64,000 bases of DNA from Girardinichthys multiradiatus (lineage: Eukaryota > Chordata > Actinopteri > Cyprinodontiformes > Goodeidae): contig NC_061811.1 in the NCBI RefSeq assembly GCF_021462225.1, positions 20,920,663-20,984,662 of the forward strand, read 5' to 3'. The notes under the pieces were generated by a model. That model ran no database searches. It saw only the letters and a program-made list of their open reading frames with translations, and was not told where the DNA came from. Positions within the stretch are counted from its first letter, which is position 1. Each line of letters opens with the position of its first letter. The translations under genes were made by a program, and so were the position numbers. Of this stretch, positions 11,151 to 24,179 are shown in pieces.

Positions 11151-14100
11151 GTCAGCTGTCGGGTTTTCTGAATTTCCCTTCAGAAATTGACAACCTCTGG
11201 GTTAATGGCTACAACCTTAAACCCAGAAATAGACAGAAGGTTGTGCTAATTAAAAATAATGAGGCCCCTTTTGGTTGCCGTTCTAAATACACATTTGTTT
11301 GCTATGTTTCTGTGTTCTGTTTTACGTCCACTAAGTTGTGCGTGTTTGTATGGAAGGTTATCTATATTTTTTTCAGGGAGGTTTAATCTACCTGTACGCT
11401 AAGGTGAGATTTAGTGTAAGCAATTATATTTTTTTTACATTTTAAACTTTTTTTCCTAGTCATTATATGGTGTACTCTGTAAGTCAAAAAGTCAACTAAA
11501 TATGACATTGAAAGAACAGCTACTATACTGCAGTCCTGGAGCCGAACGAAGCCTAGTAATGTTTGTCAGAAAAAAAACAAAAAAAAACTCCATTAGTCAA
11601 CAGCTCTAATGCAGAATGGAAAATTTATTACAACAGGTTTTTATTGAGTAAACTAATTTCTGCAAGCTAATTTCTTAAACAAAGATGGTGGGTTATGTAT
11701 AATATTATTCCATTTGCCTTGGAATCCAGAAATGTCAAATTTAGGAATGATGTCCTACTCACCTGAACTGTATTTAATTTTTACGTGAGAAATCAGTAGA
11801 ATCTGCTCATTATTTTGTTCCGTGTGCAAGCTGACGTTCCCTTAGCAATAGCAGCCCAAATCTTTGAGTTTTTAGCTCCATTTTGTGGATTCTTCAAAAC
11901 CAGATTTTGAAATAGCTGTTGGATAGTAGTCCTACCATGTATCCCCTGAGTTAATGAGATACCAACTATCAGAGGTTCAAACCCCCACCCTGACAAAAAC
12001 TGTTTATTACTGATGCTGTTTTATACACATGCCAGCTATGTTGGATCTTGAAGCTATGAGGTCTAAATTGAAGCTGCTCCTGACTTCCAAGTACAAATCA
12101 AGCTAATGTTAGCATGCTTCTGTGAGCTTAATAGTAGCTTGCACTTAGTTCCAAATAATAAAAAAACAACAACTTCAAGAACATTTTTAGAGAGTTTAAG
12201 TACAGTAAAATAGAAATTGTAACTTCTGTTTTATTGCTTATTGCTTTTTATGTGTTAAGTTTCCAAATGCTTTTGGGGATTTTTAACATATAGGGAATTT
12301 GTTGAAAAATGTCTGCTGCTGGGTTATTAAATTATGAAAAATCTAATTTTATTAAATTGCTTAGCTGTTACAAACTGGGTTTTTAAACATAAAAACCCAG
12401 TTTGTATTTAAACATAAGGTCATTTGGATTGGATCTTTTAACTTTTTGCTGTAAATTACACCAAATCTGTCATTTCATTACAGACCCACTTTGCACAGAT
12501 GGGTCTGCTCCAGTGGCCCAATACTTTGCCTTTACTTATCCACATACATTTCAAATAAAACTCATTTGTGCCTATTGTACTATTATAGAGCAGTATCAGA
12601 TTGTTCTCTTATAAATGATAAGTAAAAACAAAAAAACACGTTTCAAGATTTCCAATGTTAGTCTACATACTAATCTACATACTTGCAGGCAAGACATATG
12701 GTACAAGAAAAAAGCAATAAAACTTAATATCTGAAATATAAATATTAAAAAAATGTTCCAAAATGAAAAAGCACAAACAATATTAGTCATTTCATCTTCA
12801 GGAAAATTTCCATTCAGCGTTCCTTTGTCAAGAAACTGATATTTAGCTAGACCCACACAATATTCGCTATAAAAGATTGCGAGAGACTAATTGATGGGAC
12901 TAATAAAGATCTTCATAAAGTTCAGCCCACAAACTCATATTGACAGATGATTCTGTATGATTTAAATTTTAATAAAAGCCAATAAAATTCTTTGGTAGTC
13001 TCAATATGTCATTCCCCAGCAGACTCAGTGTGTAAAGTAATTCTTATTTGATGTTTTGTATTACATTAAAATGAACCCAAGCTCTTTGATTACTTCCATT
13101 TGTCTTTATCCATTTTATTATTTGTCTTGTATCTATTTTATTTGTGATTTATCCATTTTATTTCAGGTCTGGAAAAAATACTTTTCATCAGAGGTCACGA
13201 CTTTTTCGGGAACATAGACTGGTAGAGCACTGAATGAATTCCGATTAAAGTAAATTAGGCAAGTGGTGTATTTTCAGTTAGAATTAATGGTGTGAATTTC
13301 CTTTTATGTAAATACATGGTGATCGTAGATGACTGTGTAGCAGAGAGGAGTTTTGAGGGGGAAAATCTAATGTTTGATTTGCTCTTTACAACAAAACTTG
13401 GTTTGTGTTTTCTCCATTTCAAAAGTGTTCTGGAGTTTATTTTATCACAGTAACCAATCAAATCACCAAAACTATTACTACAGAAATTATACAAATCCTC
13501 AACAAAATTGCCCTGGATTGATGAAGGAATTTGCTCATAGAGGATGTTTTAATCGCCCTCCTAACTCATGGAAGTGAAACGACTTTTCTTTCCCGAGCAC
13601 ACGATTTTCCAGGAGTTCCCAGGTCAACTGTGGTTCACTGGAGTACCAAAGCCTTAGTAATGGCTTCATAACTCATTCCAGGCAGATAGATATGAATATA
13701 ATTGTTTCTTACATGGTCTTGAATTTCTCTAGACATTATCTGCTGCTTTTGTAGATCAACATGCATCCATGTGGATCATTGAGATCTACATAGATACACG
13801 TTGAATGCAAAGTATTAAATTGTGTTTTAAAAAGGTTTGGATTCTGTAACACAAGCACAGCTTAATCCAGGCATTTGTAACTCCATATCAGGGGTGTAGC
13901 ATGATATGTTTTATGTGTCACCAAAGGAATGAATTTCATAACTCTTAAGTAAATAAAACTGCTGCTTAGTATAAAATGTAGCTCATTCTTATATGCAACG
14001 TTTTTTACCAGCCATGATTAGCTTTCATGAGAACATTTCTTGACTGTGACTCCTTGAATAGTATTGCCTCCTACGGCAGCTGTTTATGAACTTGTCCTAA

Positions 14101-15194
14101 AACTGTCAGAGTGCTTGATGAACAAAAGCACGAGCCTCAGGGGATGTAGCATTTTAAAGTAGAGCCACATTAACAACTTAGTCAAGGATCTCCTGTGTGA
14201 TATTTTGGCTCCTCAACCCCACCCCGAAGACAAACAAATTTGTCTGCCCTGTTCACCTGCCGCACATTCTTTGAAGAGACAGTAAAGCAGGCATTTCGTA
14301 TACTTGCATCATTGCAATGTAGACGACAACGTGTGGTTAGATTGTTCCTGGGGCTCTACCATATGTTCCCAACTCAGAGATACTTTCATTTGTGTTACAG
14401 AAAGTTTGAGTGAGATTGTGCCCAGGAAGGAGAGAAAGAGGGGAACTGCAGCAAAAACCTTGTATTGTCTCTGAACACAAACACACACAATATGGGACAT
14501 TGATGAAGCAGCTTCAGGTTTTCACCATCTCTTTGGACTTTTAGCTGGTAATTTTGCTTTACTATCAAAAAGTAATATGAATGTACATCTGTGGACTTAC
14601 TACTGCTTTAGGTGTCTTTTTGTCAAAGTGTTTTTATCAAAGTTTGGAGAAAAGAGCCATAGATCATGATCCTGCAAAAATGTTTTCAACAAAGATTAAA
14701 GCTTGTATAAAGCCTTTTTTAGATTGATCTGTATTTCTTCATCCTTTGTTTATAAATAATTTTTTTCTAAGTCAGAGTCACCTCTCAAGTCTGTAATCAC
14801 ATCCGGTTCATCCCGTCTAATTGGTCTAAAAAACTGAATTGCTGTAGTTTATGAATTCAAATTATTATCACTAAGCCTAATTGAACATTGAATATTTAAT
14901 ATATTTGTTATCTTTTTCAAAAAATCAATCAACACATTCAAAAACTGTCATTAATTGTTGTGAGTAATTTTGAAAAAAATCTGTGAGGCCGGGCAAAGCT
15001 GGTGGAGTTCAACACCTACCAAAATGAGTTTGGAAAAACAGCACCCCATAGAGGACACCAAGATGGACACAGTCTTAACCCATGTAAGTCTGTAAGTCTG
15101 GTGACCCCCTCTCTTTTTCAATGGTTATAATCAATCTGACAGAGAAAGGTATCCCAATTGTTGTGGTTTTTAGTATAACAATGGCCATCAGTGG
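11151..15194. other. Unassigned 4-kb stretch
   Basis: No gene, RNA gene or repeat family is recognised apart from the perfect hairpin at 12370-12405. Frames of 63-86 codons at 11793, 12402, 12596, 13255, 13374 and 14309 show no domain features. Confidence 0.45.
12370..12405. repeat. Perfect 15-bp inverted repeat (hairpin)
   Basis: ACAAACTGGGTTTTT at 12370-12384 is exactly complementary to AAAAACCCAGTTTGT at 12391-12405, with a six-base loop AAACAT. It may be the remains of a small inverted-repeat element. No flanking gene explains it. Confidence 0.9.
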
Positions 15195-16195
15195 GCTCTA
15201 GATGGACAAACTGTCTACTTTTAAGGCTAGGCTTAAAACTTTCCTTTTTGATAAAGCTTATAGTTAGAGTGGCTTAGGTTATCCTGAGCTATCTCTGTAG
15301 TTATGCTGCTATAGGCTTAGGCTGCAGGAGGACATAAAGACCACTTTCACCCTCTTCGCTACATTCTCACACTACTCTCCAATTTTGCATTATTTGCTGT
15401 TATTTCAACTTTTAACTTTGTTCTCTCTCTTTTCTCTTCCTAGAAGCTACACCTGGCCTGACTCTGTGTCTACCTGTGACACAGAGACATTGTCCAAGCT
15501 TCTACTGGCAACAACTTAATGCTCACCCTCTACCGATGATCCACATAGCCCTGTCTTTCAGTGTTTAACCCTTTCTCTCTCCTAGACATGGCGACTGACT
15601 GAGCTTAACTATAACTAACTCTATGTGCTCTCTTTCAGACTCTAACCTTGAAAACTGGCTCAGAGTTTATCTGTTCTTTCTTTCTAGGTGAAATGACTAA
15701 AGGAGCTACATCCATTAACATTTACTTTTCCTTCCCATAGAAAGTACTTCTGGATCAGTGCTTCTGTGTTCTCTTTGTGTCTCTGCTCTGTTCTCTCTAA
15801 CCCCCAGTCGGTCGTGGTAGATGGCCGCTCACACTGAGCCTGGTTCTGCTGGAGGTTTCTTCCTGTTAAAAGGGAGTTTTTCCTCTCCGCTGTCGCTACA
15901 TGCATGCTCAGTATGAGGGATTGCTGCAAAGTCAACACCAGTGACTGTCCACTGTCTCTACATGCTCATCCAGGAGGAGTGAATGCTACAAATCTCTGAC
16001 AGGATGCAATCTGCTGGGTTTCCTTAGACAGAAAAACTTTTTATCCAATTTGAATAAATAACTGAATCTGACTGCACTGTTCAAAGGTTAGGATTAATTG
16101 GAATGTATGTACCTGACTTTTGTGAAGTGCCTTGAGACAACATGTGTTGTGAATTGGTGCTATATAAACAAACTGAATTGAATTGAATTGGTGAA
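15195..16195 (+). mobile_element. L2-like LINE 3' end with (GAATT)n tail
   Basis: The start encodes the C-terminus of an L2-type polymerase (FKARLKTFLFDKAYS, from TTTAAGGCTAGGCTTAAAAC onward). A long 3' UTR follows, ending in GCTATATAAACAAACTGAATTGAATTGAATTG. The polymerase body is absent, so this is a 5'-truncated LINE insertion. Parts of the same 3' UTR recur reversed at 1111-1456 and 55999-56158. A minus-strand frame at 15684-15938 is a by-product of the repeat. Confidence 0.75.
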
Positions 16196-18766
16196 AGCTT
16201 AGGTGAATCATACATTGCTGTTGCATGGAAGTACTTGAGAAAAGTGGCTTTGGGTTATGTAAAATTATAAGCAAGAAAAAGCAGATCATTAACTTATTTA
16301 AACCATTATCTTGTGCACACAATAACTCTCTACAATTAGGCTAAAAAGAGAAATTAAAAGTACTTTAGAGTAACCTAATGGTACTTGTATGGAAGGCAAA
16401 ATGCCAGCTTTTGGAGTATTCACAGTGAGCTATTTTTACTTTACTTGTGTTGTGCAATGACTTTTAGAGTTGTGCAGTTAATGCTCTCGTTAAAAATAAA
16501 AAGTTAATGGACTTGGTGGGTCTCAGTAATAAAGTACAATGTAGTAGTTAGGCAAATCCAATAAACACATCAAAATTTAAGATGCTCATTATATCCTACT
16601 ATCAGACCAGGGTACAACGAATAACACTATTCAGTCCACTGATTTACATGAGTGTTTAACAACAGAGGCTCCAGAACAAATTGATTAATGAATTTTCTTT
16701 AAATTGATTGACAACATTTACACATAATGAACTGGTTTGATCACCTTAGATGCTGGTGTTAAAAAGGCTGTGAATCCTACCAGATACAGAAGAAACAAGG
16801 GAAGATCGAAGCTTGTTGTTGCCTGAGAGTCCACAATGTTCTTAAGTAATTAGCCTCATTATGGCCAAACAAGACATTTAAACTGAAACTAAATGAGATA
16901 ATTGTAAGGTATGTGTTTCTTGATTAATAACATTGACTATTAAGAAGGAAAACTATTAGGTGTCCTTTTAATTAACATAGCCAGCCGCAGATGTTTTACT
17001 CCTATGGTCTTTCAGTTGTTAGATTTTGAGTTAATTTGGTACAACTTTGTTGATCATTTGAGTCACGGTTTAGTCAAGTTTATTTATACAGGTTTTTATA
17101 GAACAGTTGACACAGGATGGTTTTCAGAGGCCTTAGGAAGCAGCACCGGCAAGGGTATGGAGCTTGATAGGGGTCACATTGTGACTTTGGATGAGATTGG
17201 GTGGTTATTTGGTGCAGTTGCCCAGTGTGTGGGGTGTACAGATGACATTGAAGGTTCCAGCCACTACAAGGAAGTGATATTGAGGGCCAAGTGTCAGAGA
17301 TCCCCTTGCATGATACTGGCATTTGCCATTTCGACTAAAGTATTGGGCTTTTGACAATATTTGTCATGAAAGACACAAGTCTCATCGACAGGAATCTGTT
17401 AAATTCTGTGTTCACCCTCCTATGAGTCGGATGATGATAAAACTACACCAAAGGCTTTTTAAGCCCTGCTGTAATCAGGAGACATGAAGAAATGTTCAAT
17501 GGTGTTGTGGCATGGTCACTGCATTAGCATGGACAGTGAGATGTTATATTGAGGCCCAATACCTTTGGTTTGGACCACACAAGGTAATTTTAGTGTAAAC
17601 ATTCTTTGACACTCAGGTTAATCACTCAGTCTTACCTAGATTTGGATGTTCTTGTTAAGTTGAATAAATCACATAAATATATTTGTTGCAGGAAGGGGTC
17701 TGTCTCTGCCTCTTTACAAAATGCTTAATAAAGACCCATGAATGGATTCACAAAACATTTCGACCTGCAAATTAGCTCCCCATATGATATTTCTCTAACT
17801 CTGTATTCCAATTTGCACATAGTATTTGATTAAGGATGCAGCATCTGCTTGTTGGACTCACAGTAAAATTTACTGTCAACAAGGAATGCTGTTTACATGC
17901 ACCTGTCTATGTATCTAGATGCAAATACAGCTTAAAGTAGAATTTTAATTAAAGATGCAATGATCTTAGATTTGTGTCCAATTTCCACTCTCTTGGTTTT
18001 TGTAAAGCTCTGACTTGATGTTAACATGTTGGTTGATTGTGATTTCTCTTTAAAAACTGTAACAATGTTGAGAACATTTGTCTGATTAATTTATTTATAT
18101 TAGAAGCATATGCTGAGGTCATGATGTGTGTGAGGAGTCATTATAAATTGGAATTTTACCAATTTAAGATAAAGAGAAATTGATGTGAAGAAGACTTCTC
18201 TTCTTATCATCTTATGTCAGCAATTGGCATGATTAGTACAAGTTGTGCAAATCACTGTGATTATTGGCCTGCGTGTGTAATCCTAGAATGTAAACCCTCA
18301 CCTTAGCTGCAAAATTTCCAGCAGTAGATTTCCAAAAGCATAAAACAGGGTAACTTTGTTGTAATACACTGAGTTGTCCTGGTACATGTGGCAGTAGGCA
18401 CTTGGTGAAATTGTCCCTTGCTACTGTGACAAAACGTCTCAGAGGCAGGTAAAACTTGACATCCTGTAGCTCTTTTTCATAGCTAGAAACGAGGAGTATG
18501 AAATTACCGAAACAGCAGGAATATGAAAATGTAAAGTCAAATTGACCAACCCATGTCAATATCTGTATATTTAGCAGCCTCGATGCCTCTGTAGAAAATA
18601 CAGTTGACTTTAAAATGGCTTTGTACATTGTTTTGCACTTCCTCTGACTTTTTATAAAGACCTCACACATACTGTAAATGTTGACCTTTAAGTCTTCAAG
18701 ATGAGAGTAGTGACCGCCTTACTAATTCTTCATCCGGATGCGACGGCTTACTGCAGCACTCGGATA
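16196..18766. other. Unassigned sequence
   Basis: Nothing is confidently recognised. A block at about 17070-17330 begins with GTTTATTTATACAGG, similar to the start of reversed fish LINE tails, and holds a 116-codon frame without domain features. A 145-codon minus-strand frame at 18233-18670 also lacks any recognisable domain. Confidence 0.45.
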
Positions 18767-18768
18767 TA

Positions 18769-20045
18769 CTGGGGTTGGACAATGAAACTGAAACACCTGT
18801 CATTTTAGTGTGGGAGGTTTCATGGCTAAATTGGACCAGCCTGGTAACCAGTCTTCATTGATTGCACATTGCACCAGTAAGAGCAGAGTGTGAAGGTTCA
18901 ATTAGCAGGGTAAGAGCACAGTTTTGCTCAAAATATTGAAATGCACACAACATTATGGGTGACATACCAGAGTTCAAAAGAGGACAAATTGTTGGTGCAC
19001 GTCTTGCCGGCGCATCTGTGACCAAGACAGCAAGTCTTTGTGATGTATCAAGAGCCACGGTGTCCAGGGTAATGTCAGCATACAGCATACCACCAAGAAG
19101 GACGAACCACATCCAACAGGATTAACTGTGGACGCAAGAGGAAGCTGTCTGAAAGGGATGTTCGGGTGCTAACCCGGATTGTTTCCAAAAAACATAAAAC
19201 CACGGCTGCCCAAATCACGGCAGAATTAAATGTGCACCTCAACTCTCCTGTTTCCACCAGAACTGTCCGTCGGGAGCTCCACAGGGTCAATATACACGGC
19301 CGGGCTGCTATAGCCAAACCTTTGGTCACTCATGCCAATGCCAAACGTCGGTTTCAATGGTGCAAGGAGCGCAAATCTTGGGCTGTGGACAATGTGAAAC
19401 ATGTATTGTTCTCTGATGAGTCCACCTTTACTGTTTTCTTCACATCTGGGAGAGTTACGGTGCGGAGAATCCCCAAAGAAGCGTACCACCCAGACTGTTG
19501 CATGCCCAGAGTGAAGCATGGGCGTGGATCAGTGATGGTTTGGGCTGCCATATCATGGGATTCCCTTGGCCCAATACTTGTGCTAGATGGACGCGTCACT
19601 GCCAAGGACTACCGAACCATTCTTGAGGACCATGTGCATCCAATGGTTCAAACATTGTATCCTGAAGGCGGTACCGTGTATCAGGATGACAATGCACCAA
19701 TACACACAGCAAGACTGGTGAAAGATTGGTTTGATGAACATGAAAGTGAAGTTGAACATCTCCCATGGCCTGCACAGTCACCAGATCTAAATATTATTGA
19801 GCCACTTTGGGGTGTTTTGGAGGAGCGAGTCAGGAAACGTTTTCCTCCACCAGTATCACGTAGTGACATGGCCACTATCCTGCAAGAAGAATGGCTTAAA
19901 ATCCCTCTGACCACTGTGCAGGACTTGTATATGTCATTCCCAAGACGAATTGACGCTGTATTGGCCGCAAAAGGAGGCCCTACACCATACTAATAAATTA
20001 TTGTGGTCTAAAACCAGGTGTTTCAGTTTCATTGTCCAACCCCTG
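18769..20045 (+). mobile_element. Tc1/mariner transposon, second family, full length
   Basis: The element is 1277 bp. Its ends are CTGGGGTTGGACAATGAAAC at the left and GTTTCATTGTCCAACCCCTG at the right, and the inverted match extends to about 31 bp. TA duplications flank it (18767-18768 and 20046-20047). The ends and gene differ from the 6631-8198 family. One transposase gene fills the middle on the plus strand. Confidence 0.93.
18955..19993 (+). pseudogene. Tc1-like transposase broken by a 7-bp tandem duplication
   Basis: An ATG at 18955 opens the N-terminal helix-turn-helix (FKRGQIVGARLAGASVTKTA), but this frame ends at 19123-19125. The rest continues in another frame to the TAA at 19991-19993. 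It covers RKRKLSERDVRVLTRIV, then the catalytic blocks FSDESTF (first Asp), YQDDNAPIHTA (second Asp) and DLNIIEPLW (Glu), and the ending AAKGGPTPY. CAGCATA occurs twice head-to-tail at 19076-19082 and 19083-19089; one extra 7-base unit fully explains the shift. No other break is visible, so inactivation looks recent. A misassembly cannot be excluded. Confidence 0.9.
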
Positions 20046-20047
20046 TA

Positions 20048-22052
20048 TATATACACACACAAATCTGTACAGCCATAGTAAACATCCATGTGACTCTATG
20101 GTTAAATATCCTGTTTTATTTGACCTTGGCCTGGAATCTGTTAGAAGAGTATTTGACAGAAGCAGCACTGATTAAACGTCTTAAACAGCTTTCAGATTAA
20201 CCATTAGTCATCACTGTAATATAAAAACATTATTCAGTGTCAGCATGCCAACAGTATTAATAAACACATTTTTTGCATTCCAATTAGCAAGAAATGAATT
20301 AAACAAACAAGATCTACAGATCAAACCTATGAACGGTTTTCATAATATCAAACTTCTGTAGGACAAATATGCAAGCTGTTAAAATGTTTGAAACTTAGAA
20401 CACATCCACCAAACAGATACATAATTAGACACACACTACTTCTCTGTAAGTTTAGATTATGTTAACTGCTGTGTTTGGAGTGTTATTTTTAACCCAAATA
20501 TTTACCAAAATAAACAAAACATTTTTTTTCCTGGTTGGAAAGCAATTAAACAGTTTGTGGAAATAGAGCTTTTCTTGTAACATTTTGAGCAAAGCTGGTT
20601 TGATTTTTGTCATGTGAAACTATTTCAGCCTCTAGCTCAAAATTACTCTTCATCAAGCCATATAAAATAACATCTGGGAGTCGAGCCTTCATGGCTCTGA
20701 GGTAGAGGTTTTATAATCAAAAAGATGGAGGACAAGAGAAAAGGAGGCCTTGATTAATAAGTATTGATTGAGGATAGAAGACCAGCTTGGATGTTTCCTT
20801 GAATTCCCTCAGGTTTTATGACCTTTACCTTACCTCACTTTTTAGCCCTTGAAAGGCTGAGGCCTTGTTTGAAACTGATATTCTTCTCCCGCTGTGTGTA
20901 AAAACAATACTTTGAGTGATCTCTGTGATGTAAATGAGTGTGGATACAGAAGTGACAGATCCATCACATTGCGAAGCCTACACAGCCGCCTTGGTTGGAT
21001 TTTGAGTAACAGTTACTGGATGTAAAGCTGACAGATGATTGGACAGCCGCTTTCACAGATATATGACTCAGATTTACCTTCATTTCCTGTGTTCAATACT
21101 TCTGTTTGTTCTACTGGAGCAGTAAAGTTAACAATATTGTCCCATTTACATTTGAGCTGTGCAAAAATCTTAATTCCTAATGTAGCGAGATTTTCCTTTC
21201 AAAAAGTCAGAATTTCATGTATTTTTTTTAAGTGTTTTCTAGAAATACTGTCATTTTGTTTGCAATAGATCTGACCCACATACAGAGAACGCTCCGGAGA
21301 ACACAATATGTAAAGGATGTTCATTGTGTCAAAGATAATCAGGAACGTAACGGATGATTCTCCAACTGTATGGGAAGAAGGGAAGAGCACTAGTGAAAAA
21401 TAGGGAACTGAAAAATGTCGAAATAAGAACAAGGAATTAATGCAAACAAGAGAACAGCTTACTAAATAGGTGTGGTCAGGTCGCCAGGGGAAGAGGCATT
21501 CACGATCCAGGTTTGTAGAAGGTTCTTTAGGTGCTGTTCAGTGTGAGCTCGAAGCAAAACAGGAAATAGTTCGGTGTGCAGATGCTTACGTTGGAGGGTG
21601 GACAGGGTACACTTACGGCTTGGTCCAGGAGATGAAGGTAGCAGGAAACTGCCAGCTTGATGCGAATCCAAACGAAGACAGGAGATAGGAAATGAAGTTC
21701 TCAGAACGTAGATAGTCTTGATCATCCAGAAAGACTTCCGGACACATAGTCAGTATTCAGTGACATACACCCAGGGTTCAGGTTTACTTAACCTGCGAAG
21801 GAGCATAAACAAAGTTACAACGAGGTCGAAGAACATAGCATACATTTAGTGTTTGGCTTGAGCTTGTTACCACTGTGGGCAAAACACTCTGGCATCAAAG
21901 TGCTGGCTGCCTCCTGCTTAAGTACTCCTCAAAGTAATCAGTAGAATAAGTCGCACCTGTCACCCAGCACACCTAAGAACTCCAGCATCGTCTGAAAACA
22001 CTGAACATATGTAGCAAGCACAAAACACAAACACAACCCAGATCCTGACAAC
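20048..22052. other. Unassigned sequence; right half repeat-like
   Basis: No gene is recognised. The part from about 21460 to 22050 is less AT-rich and has the look of a repeat ending in CACAACCCAGATCCTGACA. I cannot name the family. Confidence 0.4.
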
Positions 22053-22054
22053 TA

Positions 22055-22409
22055 CACTTTATTGCCAAAAGTGTTTGTCTGTCTACGTTTACATAAACAT
22101 GAACTTTGATGACATCCAATTCTTAATATATGAGGTCCAAGTTGTTGATGGACCCACTGTTGCCAGCAAGAGTAACTTGAACTATTCTGTAAACATCTTC
22201 CACAAGGTTTAGGAGGGGGTTCAAGGTCAGAACTTCAGCATCCGCTCTAATTCATCCCAAAGGTGTTCCAGAAGGTTGAGGTCAGCACTCTGTGCAGGCC
22301 AATCAAGTTTGCCCACAACAAACTTTATACACCTACAACCATGCAAGTGATTGTAACACCAGAAATAATTAATTTGGTGGTGTGACCCAATACCTTTGGC
22401 AACATAGTG
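22055..22409. mobile_element. Short Tc1-type element with TA duplication
   Basis: The ends CACTTTATTGCCAAAAGT and ACCTTTGGCAACATAGTG are imperfect inverted repeats flanked by TA. The interior is derived from a Tc1 transposase gene in minus orientation, with the region around CCAGAAGGTTGAGGTCAGC typical of these genes, but no open frame is left. It is a non-autonomous deletion derivative. Confidence 0.7.
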
Positions 22410-22411
22410 TA

Positions 22412-22818
22412 GTTCTCCAGGGTTTCTGAAGGTCTTTTAGAACTTTTCTTTGGCTTTTCTTTTGGCTGCTTTTACTCATTTTCAGTGCTGACCAACTTAG
22501 CAAAGAATCTGTTTTGCATAAACAGGCAAGACCAATCATTTATGTAGCAAAATCATTTATGTAGCAGAATCTAAGGGTATAGTCGGTGTTGCACACTGCA
22601 GCTTCGCGTTTGATCTCAAGCATCTGATTCAGCACTAAACTAAATTGCAATTATGAGCTGTCTTTTAACACCTCCAGTCCAAAACTTTTTCACTGAACTG
22701 GATTATTTCACAGTTAACAAAGATTTTCTTTTTTTTTTACATTTTGTACAGGATTCTTTGTCACCCTGGGACAGTTACCAAATCTCCTGTTAAGATAATT
22801 ATTGTTTGTTTTTCTTAA
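22412..22818. other. Unassigned spacer
   Basis: No gene or repeat recognised, apart from a T-run near 22730. Confidence 0.4.
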
Positions 22819-23160
22819 GGGGCTGCATGTGGTGCAGTTGGTAGCACTGTTGCCTTGCAGCAAGAAGGTCCTAGGTTCATCTCCCAGGCAAGGGTCTTTC
22901 TGCATGGAGTTTGCATGTTCTCCCCGTGCATGCGTGGGTTCTCTTTGGGTACTCCGGCTTCCTCCCACAGTCCAAAGACATGTTAGGTTAATCGGTCTCT
23001 CTAAATTTCCCTTAGTGAGTGTGCGCATGGTTGTTTGTGTGTTGCCCTGCGATGGACTGGCGACCTGTCCTGGGTATACCCTGCCTCTTGCCCATAGACT
23101 GCTGGAGATAGGCACCAGCTCCCCCGTGACCCACTATGGAATAAGCAGTAGAAAATGACT
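22819..23160 (+). mobile_element. tRNA-like SINE-type repeat
   Basis: The head carries a possible RNA polymerase III A box (TGGTGCAGTTGGTAGCA) and B box (GGTTCATCTCC, against the consensus GGTTCGANNCC), spaced as in a tRNA. A body found widely in fish genomes follows, with TTTGCATGTTCTCCCCGTG and CTTCCTCCCACAGTCCAAAG. It lacks a coding frame. The 118- and 133-codon frames here are repeat by-products. A reversed relative lies at 45722-45895. Assignment as a tRNA-derived SINE is inferred from the box motifs. Confidence 0.6.
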
Positions 23161-23197
23161 GTTTGTCTTGACCTCAAATAAAGACATGCAACTTGAA

Positions 23198-23930
23198 ACA
23201 CTGCTATATATGTAAAAGTTTTCATACCCCTTTTTTTACAGTTACAGTCAAACTGCATTTTACCTATTGAGAGTTTTTGTTGAAGGAAACCATAAAGTAG
23301 TGCATAGCTGTAAAAAAGAAGAAAAAGTATACATGGTTTGCAATTAGAAATAGTAATCTGAAAACAGTGCATTTCACACACTTTTGTTTAACATGTATAA
23401 GGAAGCAGGTTAGAATTGGTAGGAAGCTGGATTAGAGGTTAATGCAGGACAATCCCGGAATAAAACATCTTGGAAACTGTAAAAGACCCACAAGTGAGGT
23501 GGAGTTTCACCTTCCAGCAGGACAACAACTTCAAACATTTTGCCAGAGCTACAAGGGAATTGGTTAATCCAATGTGTTTTCATATGGTAGAATGGTCCAG
23601 TCAAAGCCTAGACACAAATCTAATTAAGAATCTTTGGCAAGAATTGAAAGCTGATGTTCACGGGTGCTCTCTACTTCTCTGACTAAGTTTGAGCTACTTT
23701 GCAAACATTTCAGTCTTTAGTTGAACTGGTGGAGATATACAAATGCATGGCACGCTTTTCAGAATTTTATTTTCATAAAAACAGTGAAATAATGTATAAC
23801 TTTCTGTAACTTTACATCTTTTTGTTGGTCTATCACATACAATATCAATAGAAAACACAAAAATTTGTGACTTCAATGTGAGAAAATGTGAAAAAGTTCA
23901 ATGATTTTGAATACATTTGTAAGGTAAATT
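23198..23930 (+). mobile_element. Internally deleted Tc1/mariner element, third family
   Basis: The left end TGTAAAAGTTTTCATACCCC and the right end (TTGAATACATTTGTAAGG) are inverted relatives. The interior at about 23490-23690 encodes a decayed catalytic region: FQQDNNFKHFARATREL for the second Asp, then SLDTNLIKNLWQELK, where the catalytic Glu is replaced by Lys. The N-terminal half is missing, so it cannot make active transposase. Confidence 0.7.
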
Positions 23931-23951
23931 GGACTGAAGTAACACTTAACT

Positions 23952-23981
23952 GTAACCCTAACCCAAAGCCCTAACCCTAAC
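23952..23981. repeat. Short telomere-like (CCCTAA) patch
   Basis: TAACCCTAACCC, then AAAGCCCTAACCCTAAC: about four interrupted telomeric units, just outside the right end of a decayed Tc1. Too short to be a true telomere. Confidence 0.7.
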
Positions 23982-24179
23982 ATTTTTTTTTATTCCTCAA
24001 TTTACTACACTGGCTACATTTTCTTTAAAACATACTTTGACATTTGTGAAAACTGTAATCTATTTGTGAAAATGCAAGCAAGGGGGATTGTTAGTTTTAC
24101 ATAGTACTGCATTATCATTCAGAATTAAAAGTGAGTTAATATAGTTGCAAAGGAAAGTAGGAAAGCACAGTGAACATCA

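Noticed and set aside
18233..18670. 145-codon minus-strand frame
   Set aside because: No domain, repeat or splice pattern recognised; length is near what AT-rich random sequence can give over 64 kb.
22819..22890. Possible functional tRNA gene from A- and B-box-like motifs
   Set aside because: B box deviates from consensus and the flanks are SINE body sequence; no cloverleaf with a proper acceptor stem.
22802..23158. 118-codon plus-strand frame
   Set aside because: Lies wholly within the SINE-like repeat; repeat-derived, not a gene.
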